Positions 48,098-55,229 of a stretch of 64,000 bases of DNA are shown here, one piece after another (position 1 is the stretch's first letter; each line of letters opens with the position of its first letter). The position numbers and the translations under genes were made by a program. The stretch comes from Cupriavidus metallidurans CH34. GTDB taxonomy: Bacteria > Pseudomonadota > Gammaproteobacteria > Burkholderiales > Burkholderiaceae. Where the stretch lies: NCBI RefSeq assembly GCF_000196015.1, contig NC_007974.2, forward strand, positions 248,001 to 312,000, read 5' to 3'. The notes under the pieces were generated by a model that did no database searches, was not told where the DNA came from, and saw nothing but the letters and a program-made list of their open reading frames with translations.

Positions 48098-48245
48098 ACG
48101 GGGGCACAGGCCAGACCGATTGTTAACGCCGTTGTGTTGATCTGTCGCGAAGACGGACCTCGCCGGAGGTGAGCACGTTGTGCTTCGCTATGCCGAGGAC
48201 ATCATCAACGGCGCAATTCTCGGCCAATCCGTTGTTTCACTTTGA
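48098..48245 (+). pseudogene. decayed copy of the gene at 48328
   Basis: In one frame the bases encode ARPIVNAVVLICREDGPR and then a stop at 48170-48172; in the next frame they encode GGEHVVLRYAEDIINGAILGQSVVSL ending at TGA 48243. These match IVICRAGYRPGSEH...FGEDIINGLVAGESVVSL of the intact gene about 80 bases further on. The copy thus lacks the start and a central piece and has a frameshift. It is a tandem-duplication remnant. Confidence 0.65.
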
Positions 48246-48327
48246 GCGTTGTTGTCGTCAACAGGCATTCTCAACACAGCCCATGACGTAACTGGGCAAC
48301 AGCGGCGCCACGCCGCATGGAGCAGTC

Positions 48328-48630
48328 GTGAGCATTGCCAGTATCAGTAACGCCCCACCCTTCGCCTTCTACAAGGGCTTCGACCTCTATCCTCTGGTCT
48401 ACAAGAACCAGCCTGTTCAGACCTGGCCGCGAGTCAAGCCGGACGGCAGGTTCAATGCGTCGATCGTCATCTGCCGGGCAGGGTATCGCCCCGGTAGCGA
48501 ACATACCCGCGTTTTCCGGCTTGAAAATGCGCTTTGGGAGAACATCGGTACCGCGCGTAGGGGAGCGGTGCAGTTTGGCGAAGACATCATCAACGGACTG
48601 GTAGCGGGCGAATCCGTTGTTTCTCTCTAG
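48328..48630 (+). CDS. conserved hypothetical protein (100 aa)
   Basis: The soluble 100-aa protein contains YKGFDLYPLVYKNQPVQTWPRVKPDGRFNASIVICRAG and ends GEDIINGLVAGESVVSL. The layout (short beta strands with a final helix) resembles small conserved proteins of Burkholderiaceae with unknown role. GTG 48328 is the first in-frame start; no ribosome binding site is clear. A decayed duplicate lies directly upstream. Confidence 0.65.
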   Translation: MSIASISNAPPFAFYKGFDLYPLVYKNQPVQTWPRVKPDGRFNASIVICRAGYRPGSEHTRVFRLENALWENIGTARRGAVQFGEDIINGLVAGESVVSL

Positions 48631-48717
48631 CGTCAAGAGAATCATCCTGCTGGCGCTTCCAAGCGCGTATGCTGGTACTGCCGCACCTTGGCAAGCAAGG
48701 TAATCAGGAGCAATACC

Positions 48718-48855
48718 ATGGCTAAGAGTCAACTACGCAGCACTCGCGAAGCGAAAAAACCCAAGCAGCCCAAGAAGCCAGCCGTGCCGGGAACCCCATT
48801 TGGCACGACGCATTCGCGCGTTGGGAACGAAGGTGTCGCCAAGAGGAAGACGTAA
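48718..48855 (+). CDS. 45-aa lysine-rich conserved small protein
   Basis: This short frame has an excellent AGGAG seven bases before ATG 48718 and encodes a basic, proline-containing peptide (AKSQLRSTREAKKPKQPKKP, then GTPFGTTHSRVGNEG and KRKT). The composition suggests nucleic-acid binding, but that is inference. A 14-bp perfect hairpin starts directly after its stop codon, which supports it as an independent transcription unit. Confidence 0.65.
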   Translation: MAKSQLRSTREAKKPKQPKKPAVPGTPFGTTHSRVGNEGVAKRKT

Positions 48856-48887
48856 ATCACTGTGCCGCGGACACGCGGCACAGTGAT
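48856..48887. terminator. 14-bp perfect hairpin after the 45-aa gene
   Basis: ATCACTGTGCCGCG at 48856-48869 pairs without mismatch with 48874-48887 around the loop GACA. There is no T-tract behind it, so it may be a factor-independent terminator of reduced strength or an mRNA 3' stabiliser. Confidence 0.6.
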
Positions 48888-48965
48888 CATGCGTAACTTG
48901 TAACGTACACCGCAGGGCGTCGATATCTCTATATTGCGGGCGCACACCGCTTCGGGAGGCGCATC

Positions 48966-49283
48966 ATGATCCATCACAACACTGACCCTACTTTCCGGGG
49001 GCTGCCGCTCACCGCCGAGCAAGACTCGGAAATCCGTCACTACCTGAACAGGAAGAGCAGGCTGGGCAAGCCATGGAATACGCCGGAGTTGCGGGGGATG
49101 CTTGAGGATATGCTGCTGCCGCCAAGTACCGAGGATGACAGCCAGACCGACATCCCACGCGACGCATTAGCCGCAGCAGAGCGCGCAGCCGCGTTCGTGG
49201 ATCAGGACATGGAGCCAGTCGAGGCATATGAGGAATTGCATGCCGCGATGGAAGCCGAGAGCATGAAACGCGATACGCATTAG
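48966..49283 (+). CDS. conserved hypothetical protein (105 aa)
   Basis: The acidic 105-aa protein has a basic, helical N-terminal half (LTAEQDSEIRHYLNRKSRLGKPWNTPELRGMLEDML) and an acidic C-terminal helix (ALAAAERAAAFVDQDMEPVEAYEELHAAMEAE). No family is recognised; the shape resembles small regulatory or antitoxin-like proteins, without a toxin next to it. GGGAGG lies 7 bases before ATG 48966. Confidence 0.65.
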   Translation: MIHHNTDPTFRGLPLTAEQDSEIRHYLNRKSRLGKPWNTPELRGMLEDMLLPPSTEDDSQTDIPRDALAAAERAAAFVDQDMEPVEAYEELHAAMEAESMKRDTH

Positions 49284-49352
49284 TTGGGGCGCATCGCGGT
49301 GGTAGTGTGCGCGCAACGCGGTTAATCAAAGGCGTTGGACACAGGACGACAC

Positions 49353-49604
49353 ATGACACTTACCTTTCCCAATCCAAGCCGCACCTATGATGAGGCCAAG
49401 CGTGGCGTGTGGTTCTGGGGTTATGACAACACAGGCGAGATTACCTTCCTGGTGGAGGATCGCGTACTGATGAGTTTCGACCCCGCTCTCGGTTCCGGTG
49501 AAGCGAGGATGCTGGACTCCTTCGACCGGCATCGCGATGAGATCCTGCAGATCGCCATGGACCTCTATGCCAAGGGGCGACAGACTCTCTACACGCTGCA
49601 CTGA
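49353..49604 (+). CDS. DUF1488 family protein
   Basis: The 83-aa protein starts MTLTFPNPSRTYDEAKRGVWFWGYDNTGEITFLVE, the typical opening of DUF1488, and ends with AMDLYAKGRQTLYTLH. The family is small, soluble and of unknown function. ATG 49353 fits the family start better than the frame opening at 49335. Confidence 0.8.
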   Translation: MTLTFPNPSRTYDEAKRGVWFWGYDNTGEITFLVEDRVLMSFDPALGSGEARMLDSFDRHRDEILQIAMDLYAKGRQTLYTLH

Positions 49605-49651
49605 CGGAGGGGAGGATGGCGTCATTCGTCGCCTCCACGGAGTGTGCAGTC

Positions 49652-49669
49652 GACTGGTTGAATCCGCAG
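49652..49669 (+). repeat. solitary IS end, copy 1 of an 18-bp sequence
   Basis: The 18 bases GACTGGTTGAATCCGCAG occur here and, inverted, at 52839-52856 next to an IS30-type transposase tail. This copy has no transposase beside it, so it looks like a leftover element end. The two copies are inverted and 3.2 kb apart, flanking RidA, the PH-domain gene and glutaminase. Confidence 0.5.
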
Positions 49670-49687
49670 CGTTCCCCGATTGACCAA

Positions 49688-50104
49688 TTACACGGCGCGC
49701 GTTGCAGCAACAGCCTTGATTTCGACGAATAGCGTCGGCCTGGCCAACGCGGCCACGCCCAGTATCGTCCAGACCGGTGCATCCGCTTTGATGTATCGGT
49801 CCTTGATCTCACGGAACGCCGTGAGTTGCTTGTCGACATCTACGTGATAGCTGACCAGCTCAACCAGATCCTCAAATCCAAGGCCAGCCGCCTGCAGAAT
49901 CGCGCGCAGCCTCTGGAACGCGAGATCGATCTGCTCCTCCACAGTCTCGGGCACGGTCCCGTCTGCGCGAATGCCAATTTGGCCAGCGATGAATAGCAGG
50001 CCACCTGCCGCAACAGCCGGCGCGTAGTTGAAAGTCTTGAAAACTTGGGTGCTGCCGAGAACGGGGTGCGGATCCGCAAGGGTGATTGTCGTCTTGGATT
50101 GCAT
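49688..50104 (-). CDS. RidA/YjgF family protein
   Basis: The 138-aa protein has the RidA fold segments [51 protein letters not shown] and [27 protein letters not shown]. The Arg near the C-terminal ([10 protein letters not shown]) is at the site that deaminates reactive imines in RidA itself. ATG 50104 has AAGG upstream and matches the family; the frame is open to 50311 but that part is unlike RidA. Confidence 0.85.
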   Translation of the reverse strand: MQSKTTITLADPHPVLGSTQVFKTFNYAPAVAAGGLLFIAGQIGIRADGTVPETVEEQIDLAFQRLRAILQAAGLGFEDLVELVSYHVDVDKQLTAFREIKDRYIKADAPVWTILGVAALARPTLFVEIKAVAATRAV

Positions 50105-50665
50105 GATGTGTACCTTGAAGATGTGGGAACCGGTGAGCGGGCCGCGCCGAACCTGACCCTGCTCCCAGGATTCGAACAGCGCCTTGAAATTGCCTTCGCC
50201 AAAGCCGTCCTCACCGCGTCGCTCGATGCAATGCACTGTGATCGCTGGCGTTTTCAAGGCCCAGTGTGGGCTTGTTACGCCTAACTCCAGCCGCATCTCA
50301 CGCACGACCATGGGGATGCCGTGTGAATCAAGTGCCTCGGGCTCGAGGGTGGGCGTGTGCCGTCAGCGTTGAATGTTAGCGCGCGACAAGCTGCGCCTGT
50401 TGGTATGTGATCGCATTGCAATGATCTGAAGGCGGCGCCTGGCTGCCGAGGGGCATCGCGCTAATGCCTTGAACTTCGAGAGGCTATCTCCTGCGCACGC
50501 AGCGTTCGCCGAACTGGCGACGAAGCGTCGGGAGCGCATACGACGCTGACGGCGACCTGCTGATCCGGACTCTGCATCCAGAAGTTGTGGCGGTTTCCAC
50601 GGTTTCCCTGCGCTTATGCCCGGGTAATATTTGTTTCGCGCGGACTGGAGGGCACTGTTCCTTCG
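50105..50665. other. non-coding stretch upstream of ridA-like gene
   Basis: No gene is supported over these 560 bases. The minus-strand frame in front of the RidA start (to 50311) has a plausible composition ([20 protein letters not shown]) but no family match and may be a fragment of another gene. Confidence 0.3.
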
Positions 50666-50923
50666 TTACGGCGTGAGCCCTCTGGCAAAGTCCACGATCG
50701 CAATCTGGTCCGCTAGCGATGCATCGCCGATCACGGCAGCCCAGCAAGCCTCCGACCCGTGCGCGGTTCGCCATTTGTGAGGCCGTCGCGTCAGCAACTG
50801 CAGATCAAACTCCTCCGTCACGCCGATCGCGCCGTGCAGGGCGGCGCAAGCTTGCCTGGCGAGACGGTCGGCGTGTACGGCAGCTTGTAAGACTGTTCGT
50901 AAGGCTGCTTGTGCGGCACGCCC
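50666..50923 (-). pseudogene. C-terminal remnant of an acyl-CoA dehydrogenase gene
   Basis: On the minus strand a frame ending at TAA 50666-50668 encodes AAVHADRLARQACAALHGAIGVTEEFDLQLLTRRPHKW and GSEACWAAVIGDAS, the C-terminal helix and FAD-contact HGAIGVTEE motif of acyl-CoA dehydrogenases. Upstream of about 50923 the similarity fades and the rest of the gene is absent. The remnant is 84-85 codons long. Confidence 0.6.
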
Positions 50924-51208
50924 GTTTCGGGGGGCAGGTCTTGTTGGATGGGCTCGTCGTTTTCTTCTTCGAGGTGGTGGAGCCTAGTGGCATTTGCGAC
51001 CAACGTGCAGATGGCTTCACCCCTTTCGGCTGCACGGTACTCGGTAGTGTGGATGCCAGGGCACTCTTGTCGCCAACTGGCGCCGAATGCAAAGTCGGGG
51101 GCGGCTCAGGAAAAGTCGTGCGCCCGCGTTACGCCTACTTTCGGAGTGAGTTCTGCAGGCGCTGGAACTTCGCGCGTCGCAGCCCCCTTCTGAAACTACG
51201 GAGTTCAA

Positions 51209-51661
51209 ATGTCCAACGAAGCGCTCTTGTGGTCTGGACGCCCGTCGCAGGCCGCTAACCTTCCTGTCTTTGTGCTTTGCGTCGTAATGTGCTTCATACC
51301 GTTTCTCATACCTGCGGCCGTCATCATCGCAGCGCTCAGTTACCTGAGAATTCAGACGACCAGGATAGAGGTAACCACTAAGCGCGTGACGGTACGTAGT
51401 GGCATCATGTCCATGAAACTCGATGAAGTGGAGTTGTCCCTTGTGCGCGACATTCAACTGACGCAGCCGTTGCTCCTGTGGCTGCTAAAACTGGCCAACA
51501 TAGCAATTGTGAGTTCGAATGGCGCTTCGCCGGACATCCACTTGCATGGCATCCCGAACGCCTATGTGTTGCGTGAAAAGATTCGGCGCTGCGTGGAGAA
51601 TCATAGGGATTCCAAGGGCGTTCGCGATTCTGAGAGCCGCCACCTGGTGGCGCACGCCTGA
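51209..51661 (+). CDS. bacterial PH-domain membrane protein
   Basis: The 150-aa protein has a hydrophobic hairpin (NLPVFVLCVVMCFIPFLIPAAVIIAALSYL) followed by a bacterial PH/DUF304-like domain (TRIEVTTKRVTVRSGIMSMKLDEVELSLVRDIQLTQPLLLWLL). Proteins of this type sit in the inner membrane; the function is unknown. GGAG lies before ATG 51209. Confidence 0.8.
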   Translation: MSNEALLWSGRPSQAANLPVFVLCVVMCFIPFLIPAAVIIAALSYLRIQTTRIEVTTKRVTVRSGIMSMKLDEVELSLVRDIQLTQPLLLWLLKLANIAIVSSNGASPDIHLHGIPNAYVLREKIRRCVENHRDSKGVRDSESRHLVAHA

Positions 51662-51749
51662 CACAGGGAAGTGTTAATAGGGGAGGAGACATGATCAATC
51701 CGGGACTTATTCAGCCCACCCGCTTCATCCCATATCGGTTGGCCAAGGC

Positions 51750-52748
51750 ATGAACTCGTCATCCACTCCAACAGCACGTTTCGTCTCCACTGGCACGCTG
51801 CCCGGGCCGGAGGAGATCCGCTCGCTGGTCGAAGCGGCCTATGAGAACTTTCGGGAGGAAGCGGGCGGAAAACTGGCTGACTACATCCCGGCCCTGGCCG
51901 AGGCGGACCCGTCCGCCTTTGGCATCTGTGTCGCCAATACTCGGGGCCACGCGTTCATGGTCGGCGAGGCGGCTGAGACTTTCTCGATCCAGAGCGTGTC
52001 CAAGCCATTTGTGTTCGCACTGGTATGCGAGGCCCTCGGGGCGGCCGAAGCCGCAACGCGGCTCGGTGTAGACGCTACAGGGCTGCCTTTCAACTCCATC
52101 ATGGCGATGGAACTGCGCACCGACGGCACCAGCAATCCGTTGGTCAATGCCGGCGCTATCGCTGCCACTAGCCTGATACCCGGCTTTGGTGCAGATGACC
52201 GCTGGCACCACGTTCGCCAGGGTCTGTCTCGCTTCGCGGGCCGCGAGCTGGCGTGCGATGAGCACGTGTACGAGTCCGAGGCGGCCAACAACCAGCGCAA
52301 CGCCGGATTGGCGCACCTCCTGCGCGGGCACGGGCGTCTCTACTGTGATCCGGATGAGGCGGTTGAGGTCTACACTCGCCAGTGCGCATTGCTGGTCAGT
52401 GCGCGGGACCTCGCTCTCATGGGCGCAACCTTGGCCGGCGGCGGTGTCCATCCGCTCACCGGCGAGCAGGTTGTGAGCGCCGCGACTTGCCAGCGAGTAC
52501 TGGCGGTCATGGCGACGGCAGGGCTTTATGAGCGATCAGGGAGCTGGCTCTACGACGTGGGCCTGCCTGGAAAGAGCGGCGTGAGCGGCGGCATACTAAC
52601 GATCGCCCCCGGCAAGGGCGCGGTCGCGACCTTTTCGCCGCCACTGGATGCCGCCGGCAACAGCGTGCGCGGGCAGCTTGTCATGCGCTTCCTGTCGGAA
52701 CGATTGGGGCTGAACCTGTTCATCTCTGCGCCAGCCGCGCACCTGTAG
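51750..52748 (+). CDS. glsA: glutaminase A
   Basis: The 332-aa enzyme has the serine-dependent glutaminase fold with the S-x-x-K motif in FSIQSVSKPFVFAL, the segment GTSNPLVNAGAIA and the C-terminal LPGKSGVSGGILTIAPGKGA. It hydrolyses glutamine to glutamate and ammonia. The length is slightly above the common 305-330 aa owing to the N-terminal extension. It has no functional neighbours. Confidence 0.95.
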   Translation: MNSSSTPTARFVSTGTLPGPEEIRSLVEAAYENFREEAGGKLADYIPALAEADPSAFGICVANTRGHAFMVGEAAETFSIQSVSKPFVFALVCEALGAAEAATRLGVDATGLPFNSIMAMELRTDGTSNPLVNAGAIAATSLIPGFGADDRWHHVRQGLSRFAGRELACDEHVYESEAANNQRNAGLAHLLRGHGRLYCDPDEAVEVYTRQCALLVSARDLALMGATLAGGGVHPLTGEQVVSAATCQRVLAVMATAGLYERSGSWLYDVGLPGKSGVSGGILTIAPGKGAVATFSPPLDAAGNSVRGQLVMRFLSERLGLNLFISAPAAHL

Positions 52749-52838
52749 CGCCGCCGACACGGCCTCGAATGGCATGCACTCAACTGCTAACAGATGGCCG
52801 GACTCGGCCATGGGGATTTGGTGGGGGGCCGCTTACGA

Positions 52839-52856
52839 CTGCGGATTCAACCAGTC
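52839..52856 (-). repeat. IS end, copy 2 of the 18-bp sequence
   Basis: This is the inverted copy of the 18-bp sequence at 49652-49669. It overlaps the last codons of an IS30-like transposase tail (52847), as expected for a right end of that element. Confidence 0.5.
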
Positions 52857-53158
52857 AACGCAACGGGTTGATGGAATCGTTCTGCCGGTGTATCGAAACC
52901 TAGTGTCTTTCGAGGGCGTTCATCGAGGTGCCACGTGCTGCCAGGCCGGCGCCGCACTGCCGTGACTCGATGGGAAAAGTTGCCGCCGAACTTGTCGCAC
53001 CAGCGGCGGGTCGTCTCGTAGCTCACGACCACGCCACGCTCGAACAGCAATTCCTCGATGTCGCGCAGGCTCAGGTGGAAGCGGAAGTATCAGCGTACCG
53101 CGCAACTGATGACCACTGCCGGAAAGCGGTGGCCGTGATAGAGCGATGTCTTCTTCAT
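52847..53158 (-). pseudogene. chimeric transposase remnant: IS6-type N-terminus joined to IS30-type tail
   Basis: From ATG 53158 the minus strand encodes MKKTSLYHGHRFPAVVI and then an in-frame TGA (53092-53090) where IS6-family proteins have Trp (VRWYFRF). It continues FHLSLRDIEELLFERGVVVSYE and RRWCDKFGG, an IS6/IS26-type N-terminus up to TWHLDE. There it switches to RPRKTLGFDTPAERFHQPVALTG, the C-terminus of an IS30-family transposase. The catalytic DDE part of both is missing, so this is a dead fusion from a deletion between two elements. Confidence 0.75.
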
Positions 53159-53198
53159 CGCCCCATCTTACGCGACCTCGCCAACGTGACAGTGCCGT

Positions 53199-53537
53199 CT
53201 AGCTGCCCATGAAGAACGGATTACGAACGTCGTACACATGGCCGCCCGGGTTGAACTGCGGATCCTGTCGTACGCCCTGGGGATATGGGTTCACCTGGCT
53301 CGTGCCTTGCATTGGCGTCGAGGGATCCATCGGGCTGCTCGGCGTGGCCGAAGGACTGAGGTTGGACTTGGTGCTATCAGTGTTTGCGCCTTGGGTATAC
53401 GGATCGAACTTCCCTTGGCTATTTGAGTAAGACGGATTCGCCCCCGAATTCGGGGCTTGCGTAGGCTGCGCATGCGCGGCACTCAGCGCCACAATGAATG
53501 TGCCGCATGCCACTGCTAGCATTCGATTGTTCTTCAT
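53199..53537 (-). CDS. small secreted protein with KFDPY motif (paralog of 8369-8686)
   Basis: The 112-aa product has a signal peptide (MLAVACGTFIVALSAAHAQ) and a low-complexity mature part with QGKFDPYTQGANTDSTKSNLSP, SQVNPYPQGV and a C-terminal NPFFMGS. The GKFDPY(S/T)(E/Q)GA...KSNL(S/T)P block is shared with the protein encoded at 8369. GGAGG precedes ATG 53537. Function unknown. Confidence 0.7.
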   Translation of the reverse strand: MKNNRMLAVACGTFIVALSAAHAQPTQAPNSGANPSYSNSQGKFDPYTQGANTDSTKSNLSPSATPSSPMDPSTPMQGTSQVNPYPQGVRQDPQFNPGGHVYDVRNPFFMGS

Positions 53538-53853
53538 CACATGTACCTCCGACTGCAGGAGTGCAGCCCTTTCAGGGTACAAGATGCGTCAGGAATTTGT
53601 AGGGCGCAGATGGTGCCAACTATCTGTGGCGACACATGTGCGGAAAAATTCTATCGAGGCAGCATCGGCTTTGACTTGGCGTAGGCGCGAAGCGCATCGT
53701 TCGGCACTGTCACGTTGGCCTATCGAAGTCACCAAAGTTCCGTCTGCCGCATGAAGCGGTGGTTCACTCCTCACCTGATTACGGCCCAAGTGCGCCAACG
53801 TGACAACGCCGTCCTGTGGGATTGGCCCTTCGCGAGTTTCGTGCGCCATCTCG
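53538..53853. other. gap between the secreted-protein gene and the alkylation operon
   Basis: These 316 bases show no supportable gene. Longer frames covering it on both strands (53715-54146 plus, 53589-54158 minus) lack protein-like features and overlap the coupled gene at 53854. Confidence 0.3.
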
Positions 53854-54186
53854 CTATTGAGATGAGAAGGCAATGCCGGATTTATCAAAATGGCGTGTCG
53901 ATACCTTGTGCTCTTGGCGAGGGAGGCCGGGGTGACATAGTGCTTGTCGAGTGTTTTGAGACCACGGAGCGAAAGCGTCGCGTCCGTACGCGCACGCCAC
54001 TGCAGAAACACGGCCGACGGTGCTCTTTCCATCTGCCGATGGGGCGAGAGCATGCAAAGCGCTTTGCGTGTCAGGGAGCACGCTTCTCGTTGTCTCAGTA
54101 CAGTCGGCTGCGGCAATACGGGCTTCGGGTAGGTCGTGCGGCATGAGGTTGTCCGCACTAGCGGAGATGGGCAGTCGTGCGCTCAT
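53854..54186 (-). CDS. unknown protein, translationally coupled last gene of the alkylation operon
   Basis: The ATG at 54186 overlaps the preceding stop (ATGA) and has AAGGAGG 9 bases upstream, one of the best ribosome binding sites here. The 110-aa product (MSARLPISASADNLMPHDLP ... DKSGIAFSSQ) has no recognised motif and no membrane segment; the second half looks less protein-like, so the gene may be frameshifted or truncated. Its position suggests a link to alkylation repair. Confidence 0.45.
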   Translation of the reverse strand: MSARLPISASADNLMPHDLPEARIAAADCTETTRSVLPDTQSALHALAPSADGKSTVGRVSAVACAYGRDAFAPWSQNTRQALCHPGLPRQEHKVSTRHFDKSGIAFSSQ

Positions 54187-54491
54187 GAGCGTGCCTCCTT
54201 TCGGGTATTGCCCGAGGACTTGGTGGGCTGGTTCACTTTCCACGTCGCATATTCCTGGGGCATGCAAATGGCGCACGGTCTGTAGCCGGCGGCGATGGCC
54301 GTGGCTTCGTCGGCGAAGAAAACGCGGTGCTTCACGTACCCGCCACGGGCAATCGCCTGCAGCGCAGCGCGGCAATCCATGCGGCCGTATAACTTGCTGT
54401 CTCGATGGCCTCCGAAGATGCCGGGCATGGCGCTGGAGTACGGCTTGCCATCCGATCCGATCAGCATGAATGTCTTGTCCAGGGTCGGCAT
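54183..54491 (-). CDS. stand-alone Ada-type zinc-domain protein
   Basis: The 102-aa protein contains the Ada N-terminal-like segment SKLYGRMDCRAALQAIARGGYVKHRVFFADEATAIAAGYRPCAICMP with C40, C73 and C76. In Ada this domain holds zinc by four cysteines and one accepts methyl groups from phosphotriesters. Here only three of the usual cysteines are evident. AAGAGG precedes ATG 54491. It lies between the 2OG-oxygenase and a coupled unknown gene in the alkylation operon. Confidence 0.75.
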   Translation of the reverse strand: MPTLDKTFMLIGSDGKPYSSAMPGIFGGHRDSKLYGRMDCRAALQAIARGGYVKHRVFFADEATAIAAGYRPCAICMPQEYATWKVNQPTKSSGNTRKEARS

Positions 54492-54510
54492 GTGCGGCAC
54501 CTCTTCTGCA

Positions 54511-55215
54511 TCACGGTGCATCGTGGAACGACAGTTCCAGTCCAATGCGCTCGCCTTTGCGGACGCGGCTGATGGCGTGCTTGAGATTGACGCGATAGTA
54601 GCCCTTGGTACCCTTGAAGGGGCGCTCCGCCGTGGTGATGACAGCCACATCGCCGATCCAGAGCGGCAACACTGCCGGGCGCGACTGCATGCGCGGGCGC
54701 TGCTCAGTCAACACGAACTCGCCCCCCTGGAAATCGACGCCCGGCTCGGACAGCACGGCGACGATCTGCATGGGAAACACCTGCTCGCCTTCATTGCGCT
54801 GATGCAGCAATACATGATCTTCGACGCTGAGCCGACTGAGGTGGGATTGCCCCCGCGTCTGGCCTGCCTTCCGATTGCGCCGCGAGAAGTCTTCCAGTTC
54901 GGCCGGATATCGATGATCCACGCCGATGGTTTCGTTCCAACGGTTAGCAACGATGACCAGACGACGATAGAGGGCTGTGCGCCACTGCTCTAGCGGCGCC
55001 GGCAGACCCGTGCCGAAGACCAGCAGTTCACCGCGCCCGAGGCCACTGGATGCCAAAGCCACTCGATCGGCACCAGACGCAGAGGTCAGTCGCGCCAGAT
55101 CGCGCGCCGCATCTGCACCTAACAGGCCAGGCAGCACGGCATAGCCTTCGGCATCGAGTTGCAGGCCGATGTCCACCCAATTCAGGCGATCGAGGGTTGC
55201 GTCGAACGCAGTCAT
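54511..55215 (-). CDS. 2OG-Fe(II) oxygenase family protein (prolyl-hydroxylase-like)
   Basis: The 234-aa product has the family segments LHQRNEGEQVFPMQIVAVLSEPGVDFQGGEFVLTEQRPR and GYYRVNLKHAISRVRKGERIGLELSFHD. These proteins often sit beside ada and alkB and may repair or modify nucleic acids or proteins. The first iron motif, normally H-Q-D, reads H-Q-R here. ATG 55215 (AAGG upstream) is 15 bases after the ada stop. Confidence 0.75.
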   Translation of the reverse strand: MTAFDATLDRLNWVDIGLQLDAEGYAVLPGLLGADAARDLARLTSASGADRVALASSGLGRGELLVFGTGLPAPLEQWRTALYRRLVIVANRWNETIGVDHRYPAELEDFSRRNRKAGQTRGQSHLSRLSVEDHVLLHQRNEGEQVFPMQIVAVLSEPGVDFQGGEFVLTEQRPRMQSRPAVLPLWIGDVAVITTAERPFKGTKGYYRVNLKHAISRVRKGERIGLELSFHDAP

Positions 55216-55229
55216 GGGACACCTTCCCA

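Noticed and set aside
50719..51258. Open plus-strand frame of 179 codons
   Set aside because: It is antisense to the acyl-CoA dehydrogenase relic, is Arg-rich, and runs into the real PH-domain gene in another frame.
53715..54146. Open plus-strand frame of 143 codons in the gap before the alkylation operon
   Set aside because: It overlaps the coupled minus-strand gene at 53854-54186, has no ribosome binding site and no protein-like features.
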